DNA of 64,000 nucleotides from Cycas panzhihuaensis (GCA_023213395.1 CM041465.1:80483741-80547740), one strand, 5' to 3'. Shown: positions 11,341 through 23,369, counted from the first letter of the stretch. Notes: generated from the letters alone by a model not told the origin. Numbers and translations are program-made.

Positions 11341-11769
11341 TGGTTAATATTAATATATGGCAGATTTAATGCTTCATGTGACGATAAGTCACGAGTATCA
11401 TGATTCGAAGGGACATAGAGAACAGAGATACGAAGGGGCACAAGTATTAAAATTTGACAGGGCACAACCATTCAGAATAGTCTCAAACCTTTTGGAAGAG
11501 TCACAACTCTTTAGGTTTGTACCCTTAGGATTATTTATAGTGGATTTAAGATAGGGTAGAATAGAAGTGAGAAGGAAATAATATAATCATTGGTGCATCT
11601 AATTAATCATTAACTATTACTTCATATGTGGGTTTTTCTCTCGAAAGGGCTATGTATTCTGTGTTTTAGGTATTCTTAGGTTTTCCCTGATGCCATGTAG
11701 AATTCTTACTATATCTTTGTTAATTTTGCATAGAATATATGAAAATCAAATAGAAGAATAATTCTTACA
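11341..11769 (+). repeat. Copia-III 5' LTR
   Basis: Ends ATTCTTACA immediately before a primer site at 11,770. It contains a TATA-like TTATTTATAG at about 11,530 preceded by the palindromic AAGAGTCACAACTCTT, a pattern seen in plant copia LTR promoters. The left edge is approximate (first TG after Copia-II). A 65-codon open frame inside it is not a gene. Confidence 0.55.
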
Positions 11770-11780
11770 TGGTATCTGAG
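11770..11780 (+). other. Copia-III primer-binding site
   Basis: TGGTATCTGAG differs by one base from the initiator-Met site TGGTATCAGAG and directly follows an LTR end, so Copia-III points right. Confidence 0.7.
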
Positions 11781-12899
11781 ATATCCATAATTACATAGTA
11801 TTATAAATTTATTCGAGACTAGATTAGGCTATTAATAGGATTACTGACACATCTAAAGTTAATAAAATTGATTGTGATCATTTCAATAGCTTATGGAAGC
11901 ATAATTTAGTTATGAGAGCTTATGTTTGAGTTGCATATGAATGAGTTTGGTTGATATCTAATCTCTAGAGAAGTTTTGAATTATTTTGTTGGTAAGAGGC
12001 TAAAAAATAGCAACCATTTTACTATTTGGAGAGGTTTCTTACTCATTTAGAGTCAATAGGAGCCCACTTATTAGAACTAGAGTCTACTTGGCATCTATTA
12101 TAGAGCTACAATAATTCTAGAAGAGATTTAGACCTCAGTCTACCATCAAAAGATGTGTTGGGCATCTCATAAAGATCCAGAGGCCATTGTGATAAAAATA
12201 GTATGATCTCTCATTTGTTTTTAGAATTTTCTCCTTCCTTTATCTATGTTTCTCATCGTTGATGGATGTAATTCATGTGTGGGCCTGTTGTTATACCAAT
12301 TGCTGAGTTTTTTAGCCATTTTAAGCTACCATTTAATTGTACAAGGTTGTGCAACTAGACATGAAGGGTAACAACATTATTTTGATGTCTTACAACCTTT
12401 TTGGATAAGATAAGTTGACATTTAATTATTTTATGATGTTTCTAAAGTTTTAAACATTATAAACATAATTTATATCCATTTTACAAGTTGTATTAAGTGA
12501 TTAAAATCACTTTAATAGTTGTAGATGTCATTTGGAGGGCTACAATTATTTAGAGCATTACAATGCTTCAAAGAGCATAAAAACTGAATTATTTGATTAG
12601 TTTGATTATAAAAAACATGGTGCATAATGATTCTACATTCATTATGATCATTTTCAAGTCTTTTTATAATTGCATGTTAAAGAAGTAAGTATTATTTTGG
12701 CATTTATTTTTTATTTTTTAGCATTTCTTCATGTTGTGAAGCATGTTAAATCTATATGGAGAGTTGTGGGAGCTGTAAGAAAGTTGGTATGATGTTGTGA
12801 TCAAGATTATTAGCCATAAAAGAGTAGAACATGAAGTCTCATAAGCATTTAGTGCCAAATTAATTAATAGGATCATATAAGTAATGTGCATGTAAATAT
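11781..12899 (+). other. Internal sequence of Copia-III, no recognisable coding
   Basis: AT-rich, stop-laden sequence. Its position after a primer site suggests copia leader or gag, but I could not match any gag motif with confidence. Nothing else can be supported here. Confidence 0.35.
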
Positions 12900-13296
12900 A
12901 TCAAGTATAAAGAAGAAAATATAAAAGCACACTACAAATGTACATAAATATTTTGTAAATAAGTATGATGGATAAATTGATTACACCATACATATAAATT
13001 TCAACAGAGCTTCCATATACACCATAATACATTGTACAAATGAGGAGGATCATGCTTAATTTATAAGAATATGAAACCTGAATACTCTGATTTGATTGGT
13101 CGATATAACATACCAATATTATTGGCCCATTATTTGGTAAGTAGTTGAACCCAACAATAATATAGATTACATTTTAATTACAACTAGGGTTTATACCCAA
13201 TGCTAAAAATGATTTACAATGATGTTACAAAGGTACATAATGTATAAATATACATTAGGAATATATTATAAAGATGTGTTATTAGTTGTTTTAACA
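12900..13296 (-). repeat. Copia-IV 3' LTR (left edge uncertain)
   Basis: On the minus strand this starts TGTTAAAACAACTAATAAC right after a purine tract and the end of a copia RNase H. It resembles the start of the Copia-V 3' LTR at 40,365 (TGTTAAAACCTTGTAAC), so the two belong to related families. The left boundary is a guess. Confidence 0.5.
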
Positions 13297-13566
13297 CCCT
13301 TTCTTAATGATAACTCTCTTTTTCATGATGCTGAAGTTGTGCTAAAACTATTTAAACTTTGGTCTCCCAAGTGCTTTAGTAAAGATATCTACTACTTAGT
13401 CTTTAGTTAGTTGGTATACTAGGTCAACTTCTCCATTTTAAACATACTCATAGATGAAGTGATGATGGACCTCTATGTGTTTGGTATGAGTATGGAAGAC
13501 AAGATTCTTGGTCATCTTCAACACACTTTGATTGTATCTAGGAACTAGGAGAATATTATCATTCAA
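13297..13566 (-). pseudogene. Copia-IV RNase H, C-terminal fragment
   Basis: Minus-strand reading gives NQSVLKMTKNLVFHTHTKHI followed by EVHHHFIYEYV (about 13,430-13,530), then DIFTKALGRPKFK near 13,370. These are the standard C-terminal motifs of copia RNase H: the DNQS box, the HTRTKHIE box and the ADIFTKAL box. It is broken by stops and ends abruptly at about 13,566, where plus-strand copia sequence begins. The rest of the element is absent. Confidence 0.82.
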
Positions 13567-13579
13567 AAGAAAAGACCAC

Positions 13580-14500
13580 TCTAAATAACTCTAAAGACTA
13601 ATTATGGTAGAAATGCCTAGGCCATTTAAATATATAAAGCTTAAACCTTATGCTTAAGCTTCAAATGGTATATGGTTTACCCAAAAGTAAGAGATAGAGT
13701 AGCATATGCAAGGCATGCCTAAAGGTAAAACAAGAAAGAGAAAAATTCCCTTCCAAGAATGCATGCAGAGCCTCATAACTATTAGAGTTAGTTTACTTAG
13801 ACATTTATGGACCCATGTCAGTCCAATCACTCAATGAAATAATGCATTTCATCATATTCATAGATGACTTCTCATTGAAATTATGGGCTTACTTCTTGAG
13901 AAATAAGTACCAACACCTAAATAAATTCAAAGAGTTTAAAGTTGTTATTGAAAATGAAAATGGTATGACAATTAAGTCTCTCAGATTAATTAATGGTGGT
14001 GAGTATATCTCTAATTAATTAAATATCTTTTACAAGGAACATGGTATCCAATGCCAATTTTTGGCACCCCATATAGCACAACAAAATGATGTAGCTGAAA
14101 GGATAAATCAGGCATGGGTGAATAAAGGAAAATCTATGCTTAGTACTGACAATCTTGCCACCAGATTTTGGGCTAATTCCATAGCCACAACTATATACCT
14201 AACTAGCATAAGTCTTATAATTATAGTTAGGAATGTCACTCCTAAGGAAGCTTGGTTAGGATAGAAACCAACTATTATACACTGGAAGATTTTTGGATGC
14301 ATGTCATATAAACTTATTTCAAAGGAGAATAGAAAGAAGCTTGATGATAAGAGCTTGAAATATATCTTCCTTGGCTATGTATCTAGTTGCAAAGCCTATA
14401 AAGTATTTAAAACTATTTGAAACCAAGCCTACATAACTCAAGATATAATAATTGTAGAGGATACATAGGACTTGCCTCTACCTAAAACTTATTTTATAAT
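13580..14500 (+). pseudogene. Copia-V GAG-pre-integrase and integrase
   Basis: Plus-strand pol starts in the GAG-pre-integrase region (LMLKLQMVYGLPK at about 13,650) and runs through the integrase core. PMSVQSLNEIMHFIIFIDDFS at about 13,814-13,875 holds the first conserved Asp region. INGGEYISN at about 13,992-14,018 corresponds to the normal DNGGEY, with the catalytic Asp changed to Asn. QQNDVAERINQ at about 14,080-14,110 carries the third catalytic residue, Glu. FLGYVSSCKAYK at about 14,370 closes the domain. A stop at 14,016 and others break the frame. Gag and 5' LTR are missing on the left, where inverted Copia-IV sequence begins. Confidence 0.85.
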
Positions 14501-15590
14501 AGTAGATAAGTTGGTGTATGTCAAATGCCTCTTAGATAAATTCTGACCTATCAGTACCAATGTCGTCTTGTACTCTAGGTCCTTCATCAATTCCAACAAT
14601 CTCCATATCAACAACACAAGCAAGTATAATCTTACCACCTATTTTAGTTGATGACCTTTATGTGGAAGCTACCAGCATTCAACCACCTCCTAAGTAGGTA
14701 CAAGAGTTATTAAAGGATGTTCCTCCTCCTCCCATAGCTACCAAAAGGCCTTCAAGAATGAGACATTCCATAAACTTTGCCTTAATCTCATATGTCCTAA
14801 AAACTCTTAAGTCTTTTATATTTGAGAAGACAGTCAAAGACCAAAGGTAAAAGTAGCTATGGATGAAGAGATAAACTCCATCATCAAAAATAACACTTGG
14901 GAGCTAACAAAATTACCACTTGGGAAAAAGGAAACTGATTATAGGTGGTTACATAAAATAAAATTTCATACAGATGGCACCATTAAGCTTCATAAAGCCT
15001 GCCTTATAGAAACAAGTTTCAAATAATAAGATGAGATTGACTATGATGAGACCTTTGCACCGGTAGCCAAAATGACCATATTTTATTTGGTTATATCACT
15101 AGTAACCCAATTTAATTAGCTTATCTATGAAATAGATGTGAAGAATATTTTCCTCAATAGAGAGTTCAAAGAAGAGGTTTTCTTGAAATAACCCCCTAGC
15201 TACTCCATTCTAGGCCAAGAACACTTAGTCTATAAACTTAAGAAACCCCTATATAGACTCAAGAAGGCACCATATACTTGGTGTATAAAGATTGATGCCT
15301 TTCTCACACATCATAGATTTAATTGTTTACCCTCTAACCCAGACCTGTATATTTGGATTAGAGATAACCTTATCACAATCATTGTTCCCTATGTGGATAA
15401 TCTTAGAATCACAAGTGATAACACTGAAGGCATTGATTGCCATCAGTCAGAATTAAAAACAACTTTGAGATGACAGATCTTAGGTTGCTATATTACTTCC
15501 TTAGAATTAAATTTTGGTAAGAATAAGGATGCATCTTCCTAACTCAAATAAAATATGTTAATGAGCTCTTACAAAGATTTAGGATGATAG
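14501..15590 (+). pseudogene. Copia-V reverse transcriptase, 5' part, split by Copia-VI
   Basis: The RT (RVT_2 type) copies element RNA. Readable motifs are EEINSIIKNNTWEL at about 14,862, DYDETFAPVAKM at about 15,042, EIDVKNIFLNREFKEEVFLK at about 15,130 and LVYKLKKPLYRLKKAPYTWC at about 15,228-15,285. The catalytic YVDD box reads YVDN at about 15,390, losing the second Asp. The sequence stops at 15,590 in mid-domain and resumes at 39,604 in the same frame once the Copia-VI insertion and one GATAG are ignored. Many CAA/CAG positions are stops. Confidence 0.88.
15586..15590. repeat. Copia-VI target-site duplication, left (GATAG)
   Basis: GATAG is repeated at 39,599-39,603, exactly outside the Copia-VI LTRs. 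A 5-bp duplication is standard for copia integrases. Confidence 0.92.
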
Positions 15591-15884
15591 TGAAAAGAGT
15601 GGATCTATCCTTTATCTCCATGCACTAAACACAAAGGCATACATGGGAGTAAGAGAGACTTGAGAGAAAGAGAGAAGCTCTCACAAAATGGGGAGGTAAG
15701 AATGAGCCTCCTCCATTGAGATTTTACTTTTAAAGAAAGGGAGCATTAGAGTTAAGTGAAATGAAATTATATATAATACACATGAAAGTGTATTTCACTT
15801 AAGTGATCTAATTTAAAGTTTACTTAAGATCCTTTTTAGAAATAATCAACTAATGTAATGACCTTGTGATATTAATCCCTTCTA
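15591..15884 (-). repeat. Copia-VI 3' LTR (294 bp)
   Basis: Matches 39,302-39,598 along its whole length, sharing for example CTCTCACAAAATGGGGAGGT and AATAATCAACTAATGTAATG. About 22 substitutions and a few small indels separate the copies by eye. The minus-strand polypurine tract TAAGGGGGAG lies just inside. Confidence 0.92.
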
Positions 15885-16357
15885 ATCTCCCCCTTAATGG
15901 TAGAAGGTCATTTCATCCTATTTTATTCTATCCTATGAGGTCTTCATTTGAGCCTCTTACAAAACAAACTACTATGACACTTTTGTGGGAAACCCTCATG
16001 GGGAAAAAAACCTACAGATTTTCTAATCTACTAACCTAGTTCAAGTGGCTCTTTAAATGAAGCCAGATTGCCAATGAGTATAATGAATTTTGTAATTGAA
16101 ATCTATTAAGTCTCCATATACCATTTGGTCATCCCCCATGCCCTTTCAAGTTTTTATAGGTTCTAATTTTCCAAAATGATACAGCCCTTATCCTTTCATC
16201 CCTACAAGGGGTTTTCACGAATGGGATAGAGTAGAGACTTAATCTTATCCTTTTACACCCATAAGGGGTTTTCATGAATGAGGCAGAGTATGATGGTCCT
16301 ATTGTCATCTCCTTCAATCAATTGGAGATGGAAGCCCTAAGGCCGAGTTACTTATAA
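15885..16357 (-). other. Copia-VI 3' untranslated internal region with short tandem duplication
   Basis: Between the RNase H stop and the polypurine tract. A unit of about 46 bp containing AAGGGGTTTTCA(C/T)GAATG occurs twice, at about 16,188-16,233 and 16,245-16,290. No gene was seen. Confidence 0.6.
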
Positions 16358-18317
16358 AATTATTTAAACTCCATCCTCTTCAGTGGTCTAGTGAAGATAT
16401 CGGCCACTTGATCTGTTGTGGGGTAGTATTCCAGTTGAATTGTGCTATCATAAACTAGTTCTCTAATCCTACAAACTTTTATACTTATATATTTAGTACG
16501 ATCATGAAATATAGGATTTGTAGCCATTTGGATTATAGATGAATTATTTACATGTAAGTTAGTAGAACCTGTTTGGGTGGTATTTAATGCATTCAATAAT
16601 TTTTTAGCCATATCACCTCCTTGCTTATCTCAGAAGTAGAAATATATTCAACTTCAAAAGTTGAGTTTATAACTATATTTTGCCATCTAGATCTCCATGA
16701 TATCGATGCTGTTCTAAGAAATGTTACACACCCAGACATAGATCTTCCTGTGTCTTTATCTCTGACAATGCATGAGTCTGTGTATGTATAAAGTTTAAAT
16801 TCTACATTGGGTTCATACTATAGACTATATTTGTCGGTCATCTTCAGGTACCTCAACACTCATGTTGTAGCTTTCCAGATATTTTGCTTAGGATTTGTCA
16901 TAAATCTTGTAAGAATATTGATAGAGTGTTTAATATCTAGCCTTGTGTTGGTAGTATAGATGGGACTACCTAAAAGTTACCTATAGAGTGTTGCATCTTC
17001 CTCCCTAGTGTCACCATCAACCGAGAGTTTAACATTAGGTTCCATAGGTGTATCTATTAGTCGAGCACCTACCAACTAAAACTTTGTTAGAAGATCATTG
17101 ATATATTTTTCTTGGGAGAGAAAGATTTTGTCATTCTTTTGAGTTACTTTAATTCCCAAGTAATATTTCATTAACCTGAGGTCAAACAATTCAAAAGTCT
17201 TAGCAAGGTCCTTCTTCAGTTAGTTGATTACCTATTCATTATTTCCTATTATTAGCATATCATCCACAAAGATTAAGAGGTAAGTGACTTTATCATTTTG
17301 GTGCTTGATGAATAATGTTGCATTAATATCTTGATAATCACAAATCTTATATCCAAGTTACCTCATTCTTTCAAACAACTTATCAAACTAAGCATGAGGA
17401 GCTTGTTTTAGGTCATACAAGGACTTTCTAAGCCTGTAAACCTTATGCTCCTAACCAATAATCTCGTATCCTTCTAGCTGAGCCATATAAATTTCTTCTT
17501 TAAGGTCTCCATTAAGAAATGCGATCTTAACATCAAGTTGGTAGATTTTCTAACCCTATTGAGCATCCAAGGCTATAAGAGTTTTGATTGTAGGCCACTT
17601 GGTTGTAGGAGCAAAGATTTTAGTGTAGTTGATGCCTTGCCTTTCTATGAATCCTTTTGCTACCAACCTTGTCTTATGTTTTTCTATGGTGCCATCTGAA
17701 TTGTACTTATTTTTTAACACCCATTTATTTTAAACTATCTTTCTTCTAAGTGGTAAATCAACAAGCTCTTGTGTACTATTCTTGATAAGAGATGAGTACT
17801 CTTCATTCATGGAATTTCTCCAAGCTATATGCTTTACAGTTTCTTGGTATATTAGAGGCTCTTCATTAAGAGTAATGTGTAGTTCTTCTAGTTCAAGCTC
17901 AACGAAAAGTGATTCATGCATCCTTGCTTTGTGGACACTTCTAATACCAATTTTGCCCACCTCATCTGGTCGTATATCCTTGTGTAGCTAGTAGTCTTCA
18001 CAAAAAACTCAAGTTGGGAATGAGGTTTTCATTTCCATAACCTATTGGTCTTCGTTTTGATCCTGAGAAGGATCATGTAAAATGTTTAGCACAAAGGAAG
18101 TTGACAATGCTAGAGAAGATGGGCCAACCATATATATTAGAGAAAATGATCCTTCTTCTATGGTTTTACCTTTGTCAATTTGACTATTCTCAAATGATAG
18201 TACTGGATGTGTGCACATTAGATGGGAGTCACAAAATGTATCCTATAGGGCTCTATTATCATATTCCAAGATTTTGAGTAACTATTGAGCATCTCCCCCC
18301 CTAAATTTTGGAATCTG
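16358..18317 (-). pseudogene. Copia-VI reverse transcriptase and RNase H (3' half of pol)
   Basis: Read on the minus strand from 18,317 leftward. RVT_2 starts near 17,850 (a HIAWRNSMNEEYSSLIKN block). The catalytic box is intact as FVDDML at about 17,255. RNase H ends the protein at 16,360-16,611 with STNLHVNNSSIIQMATNP (the usual DNQS box changed to NNSS), RTKYISIKVCRIRELV and TTDQVADIFTRPL. Numerous stops occur, many in CAA/CAG contexts, and several frames are used. The N-terminal half lies at 34,667 onward beyond Tat-1; the split falls in the integrase-RT linker. Confidence 0.88.
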
Positions 18318-18322
18318 GACAT
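18318..18322. repeat. Tat-1 target-site duplication, left (GACAT)
   Basis: Pairs with AACAT at 34,662-34,666 (4 of 5 identical). Removing Tat-1 and one copy rejoins the Copia-VI pol in a single frame, which supports the assignment despite the mismatch. Confidence 0.8.
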
Positions 18323-20886
18323 TGTTTCCCGACTTCCAGGAATGGATACGAAATCACCGACTCAGGTAAGTGCAGGTATGTCTCTCGCATTATCATCACT
18401 TTCTTTTACTGGATGTTTGCTTGCGTATCTGCATGTGTATGACTTTGAGGGCGACCTTGTAGTCGTCCACACTTATTTTAGCCTATGACGACTATAGCAG
18501 GGGCACACTCCCAGCGAGTGTAGCACCCTGGTGACCGCGTTACTTCCCGCATCTACCCTCCTCGCTCCAGGATCCACTAGGTTTGCGCCACCTCTGCCCG
18601 TATGATGACTCATCATCGTCTGGTTAACTTGCCACCCTGGTTGGGCCCTATTTTTGCTCCTTTGGACCCATTTTGTTGGCTTGTTTGCTCCCGGGTAGGT
18701 GTTCTAGCTTTCTATTAGTCTTTTCAGTCATTTGCCCCGACTAGACTGGGTGGGGCCCCGATTTTGCTCTAGGTGCGTACTCGATTTTTTCGCAGTACCA
18801 CGGAATATCCGCAGATGCAAAATTCTCGTGCAGAATCTGTCTCAAGTGCTTTTTAAAAATCTGCCGTGGTAATTTTGCATTTATTGCGAAACTGCCACGT
18901 GGCTCGTGCCTTATTTCTCTTCCAGCCGCGCCCTAATCGCACGCTTTAGGGTTTTGCTTGAGTACTTAAGCCCTTTTTGGCTCATTTTCAAGGATTCTTT
19001 TTGCTCACTTTTGGGATTGCTCTCAAGGAAATATCATCCTGCTCTGCCTCCTCCATTTCTCATTGCTACTAGACCAGCGTCCCTCCTTCAGCGCCTTGTT
19101 CTCCTTTGGTGTGGCTGAGACATTCTCCCAGCCCCTTAAACACCTTGGAGAGGGCCTCTTTGGAGTGTTTTCCAGTTGATCTTTGCTCAGGCGGTCCATA
19201 AGTGCTCCCAAGTGTAGGTGTTTCCTCTCACATCTCCTTAACAGGGTCTCAAACCTGCTGTGTTTAATCGGGTGATTTCTCAGCCCTTCTCCGCTGTTCT
19301 TTGGCTGAGGCATACTCCTTGCCTCCCCTACTCAGGTACTCTTGGTTTTTACATTGTTTGTTGTGATATTCATGCTGCTAGCTTGCTCTTTGCTTGATCT
19401 TGCAAGTTAGTTTCCCTTGTTTGAGGGCCGCATACCACTCTTTACGTGCTTCTTGCCGTTTCTTGCTCAAGGCAGCGGCGTTGAGGGGTGACATAGGTTT
19501 TGGAGAGGAGCTGGGTGGATTCCATACCACCTTCCACGCTCCCTAAGCGGCTCTAAGCCCTCCAAAGCCTCCCTCCCGCCCCGTGCTACCCTTAGCTTGC
19601 AAACAAGGGTTTGAAGGCTCCCTTTGGCTACCCAAACCAACGCTGTCATAAGTTGCAGCGCTGATTTGGGGCCTTTTGCCCAGGTTTGGGCATCACCCAT
19701 AAGTCCCAACCGCTGGTTTTTGCTTCACCTTTTCTTCCCGGTTACCTGGTTTGCTCCTCATAGCATCCCTAGCATGGTGTCCTTGGGCCTCTCCTTGCCC
19801 TTTTTGCTGCAATTTCTAGCCCTTGCTCTTGACTTTATCCTCGTTGCCTCGTGGCTCTTGAGGGGAGGTTAGGGCATCATTTGCGGGAGGTAGGCCACTC
19901 CGAGGCTTACCCAATCATTTACTTTCATCTTGGTCTCTTTCTTTTGGTACTTTCGTTGTTAGATTAGCACTAATGCATGTATATTCAGGTTCTCGTTTAT
20001 GTTATTTAGGCATATATTGTTAGAGTTTTGTGTTGCATGTTAGTGTTCTTCCTTCGGGAAGAGAGAGAGAGACCGCTATTGCTTGCAGGTATTTGGGAAG
20101 CGTGGAGAACATCACCCGTTGGCCTCGTTACCGGTAAGCACCTTTGCCTGCGTTATGTTTTTTATGTTGTTTCATTTATTAGTTGGTGCTTCTTTTCTTC
20201 CTTCGGTATCGCATGTGATTTTCCGGGGAAGGTAAGGAAGCCCCTCTTTCGTCCGCCGCAACATCTCGCATCTAGTACGTCACGCAGAGTGGTCGGGTGC
20301 TCCTCAAGGAGGCTTCTTCATCTCGTACGCCTCATCTGTGCACATTTTGTTCCTCATACCTCCTTTCCGCCTTTTATTTTTCTTGTAGTAATTAGCACAT
20401 TGAAAGATAAAAGGGGAAAGTTGGTTTGGTATTTGTTTGCGATTCTTTTGTCCTATTGCATGTATCTTTACCTTTCGTAGGAAAGATTGTAGGAGCCCTC
20501 TTCTCCCCTACCTTTCCTTCTCTCTCCTTAACCACACGAGCGCTTTGCTTCTCGCATCACTCATGTACCCGGTTAGGTTGTGTAGGCTTACTCTTGGCCT
20601 ATCTCTATTAGGTCCTCTCTTCCCCCCATCTGGCCACCCAAGGGTGGGACGATCCTACCTCCAGGTCAACCCAGGTTTGCCCTACGCACCTTCACCCGTT
20701 GTTCGAAGCGGTGAAGGATCACCTGATAGTAGCCATACTCCATTGCAGATCCCGAACTCAAGGCCCTGCACGAGGCGCCGTGTGATAGTTACTCACCTTT
20801 AGGTTCCACCTTCTATCATTTCACCACTCACTCTCCCCACACCTATCGGTTAGGTAGTTATCCCAGAAAGGCCCATCATGCGACCA
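18323..20886 (+). repeat. Tat-1 5' LTR (2,564 bp)
   Basis: Starts TGTTTCCC and ends CGACCA; it aligns end to end with 32,089-34,661. Long stretches are nearly identical, with small indels; by eye roughly 90-95%. It carries two small stem-loops (18,460-18,494 and 18,505-18,521) that are kept in the 3' copy, and a GA tract at about 20,059. Open frames inside it (for example 20,028-20,480) are not preserved in the other LTR and are not genes. Confidence 0.9.
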
Positions 20887-21064
20887 TACTGGGGATCGAA
20901 CCTAGAATCTCTAGTTGTAAGGGAGCTAGTTCCGCTCTCTTCGATTGGTTTCGCTACTCTTGTGTGATCCTTTGTATACCTATCTCGATCTTCACGTTGG
21001 GCAGCCCCCAACGCGTGTGTTTTACCGCTCTTTCTCTTTTCCTAACATCGTCGGTTGACCTTGC
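20887..21064 (+). other. Tat-1 leader between 5' LTR and gag
   Basis: A leader of only 178 bp. A primer site should lie at its start. The text TACTGGGGATCGAACC begins one base after the LTR and resembles the complement of a tRNA T-arm rather than a 3' acceptor end, so the primer tRNA is not identified. Confidence 0.5.
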
Positions 21065-23369
21065 ATGCGATGCTTTTCCCGTCGCTGCGGTCCACCTCCT
21101 TTGTTAGAAGATCCTGAGTATCGCCTTCTTGCCTCGTCTGATTACGATCCGACTATGGAGGATACTCTTCCAATGGACCTACCACACTTCAACCTTGAAA
21201 CCCATGCCTTTCCTTCGCTATTCCTGTCCACCCAAGTGGGTGACGACCCCCTTTATTACCCAAATGACCAACACCTTTCACTTGGTGCCCATCCTTCTAC
21301 CCATGCCGTGGAAGGATCCGTTCCTCTTGAGGCTTGCCACGTAGTTGGCGATTCTTATGAGGAACATTATGAGGAACCTACTTTGTTCAGGGTTCCGATC
21401 ACCTCTTATGAGTATGTAAGGACTCCTCCTATTGACGTAGTTGAAGATCTTAATGAGTTTCGTCGCACGGCACGCTTGCAGCTACGGCCTGGATGGCTTG
21501 AGGATGCCCTTTATGGAGGAGCCTCTTCCTCTTCTGCTCCTCCGCCGCATGCCTCATCCTCATCCACTCTTCCTGTGACAACAAATCCTTCAGTGCCACA
21601 CGCCCCCACTCGCTTCCTATTTCTACGGTGGGGCACGTGTTGCACCTTCCGCTCCTCATCAAGGTCCTAATGCCTTAGGATCTTCTCACTGTGTCTTTCC
21701 TCAATTGAGGGTTAGCATACCCGCTCCTAATCAAACCAATGTGCCATCCCCTAATGTGGTACATGCTGCTCCTAGTAGGCCTATTGGCCCTACTAGCATT
21801 CCAATCACTAGTCATGTGGGATCCGCTCCCACGCATCCTCCAACCCAGCACATTGGTGCTTCCTTCTACTTTTCCCCAGGATATACTTCTCAAAATTGGG
21901 GGCAGGGTAGAGGAAGCCGTCTTCCCGTTTATGGGGTGGATCCACTACACCCATATGGGGTCGCTCCACCTACGGGTGGCCCATATGGGCAAAACCCAGT
22001 TCCACATCCCTCTTGCCCATCTTCCAATGTAATTCCATCCGTTGTGCCTTTGCAAGGGAACCCGACTCCCTTCCAAGGCGCCTATCCTCACGCCTCTTTC
22101 CAGCAAGGGGCACTTCCTCAAGGAGGGATGGGTGTCCCACCCCCATCCGCTCCTTGTACGTTACCTACTTTGACATTCGTTGATCCTACTTGCCTGTGCA
22201 AGGGCGCCCTTCATGGACTTTAGGTCAAGCCCTCTTTTCGGTTGAGGCGTTGCGAACCAACTTGCCGCCTCATCCCCCTGAAGTTCCTAGATTCGATGGG
22301 ACTTCGTCAAGAAGACCATGGAGCATGTCCGTAGTTTTTCTATGGCATGCATCGATTACTGGGCTTACGACCATATTTTGATGAAACTTTTCCCGCGATC
22401 CCTACAGGGTGACGCCCTCAAATGGTTCTACCGTCTCCCTGCCCACTCAATCCATTCATTCCAGCAATTGGTGGATGAGTTCATCAACTATTTTGATGTA
22501 GCTCGTCCATTCGAGAGCCGAATGAAGTCCCTTCTCTTGCTCAAACAAGGTCACGATGGCATGAATCGTGACTTTGTGCAGCGATTCCACGATTTGCTTC
22601 ACTCCACTAAGGCAACATTGCCTGAGGAACTGAAGCGAGACCTTTTCGTCAATGCACTTCGTCCCGAAGTTCATGTGGAAGTCCTCAAGATGGGGGCGAC
22701 CACATGTGACTCCCCGATCGCCAAGTGCTTGGCGTTGGAGGCTATTGAGATCTAAGCTGGTCTCAAGAAACCTCTTAAGCACTCACAACGCTGTGAGGCA
22801 CCACCTCCTACCAAGGATAACAAACCTTCCCAACTAACTCGGTCTTCCTCTCATCCTACCGAGAGGACTTTAGACCCTCTCACATCAGCTATACGCTCAT
22901 TCGAGCGTACGATGAAGGAGCTCAAGCTTCAAGGTCCTTCATCCCCTACATCAAACAAACAAGTCCAACAAACCACCCAAGCTCCTCTTCCCAGAATGGA
23001 ACGCCACCCTCTCAAGCGAGAAGGTCCGACCCTCCGCTTGAGAAGAAGTGGTGCTCCATTCATGGGGATTGCTTTCACGATGATTTGCGTTGTAGGGCCT
23101 AGCATCCAAAGGATGCCCCTCAACGCGATTCTTCTCCTAAACGGGCCTCAAGGCCTAATTTGGATCAACCAGTTCACAAGGATCCGTTCCCTAAACATGG
23201 GGAACGCGATTGCAATACCCAAACTAAGAACAACCATAACTGAGGAAGATCGCCTGACCCCCGTCCTTCCCGCGACAAAGGGAAGGGCGCTCAGAACTCT
23301 TCTTCCTCCTCTCATTCTCCTAGCCGTCGCACTCCGTCGCCTTCACGACCCTGGAACAGGGGGAAGAAG
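21065..23369 (+). pseudogene. Tat-1 gag (capsid and nucleocapsid), frameshifted
   Basis: Gag builds the virus-like particle. The first frame, 21,065-21,670, is acidic and then Ser/Pro-rich. The reading continues in another frame at 21,705-22,223 (Pro/Gly-rich spacer). The Retrotrans_gag core is clear at 22,318-22,755: GDALKWFYRLPAHSIHSF, FINYFDVARPFESRMKSLL and RDFVQRFHDLL. A TAA at 22,753 interrupts it. A zinc-finger-like C-X2-H-X4-H-X4-C (CSIHGDCFHDDLRC) is at about 23,053-23,094; this CHHC form is characteristic of Tat/Athila gags. The start is the first ATG after the LTR and is plausible. Tat-2 at 60,180-62,400 is a decayed homologue of the same region. Confidence 0.85.

Noticed and set aside
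20028-20480. 150-codon open frame in the Tat-1 5' LTR
   Set aside because: The same region of the 3' LTR (about 33,790-34,260) is frameshifted and has different open frames, and no domain is recognisable.
20889-20905. tRNA-like T-arm complement (GGGGATCGAACC) just after the Tat-1 5' LTR
   Set aside because: No acceptor or anticodon arm is present, and it is not the complement of a tRNA 3' end, so neither a tRNA gene nor a standard primer site is supported.
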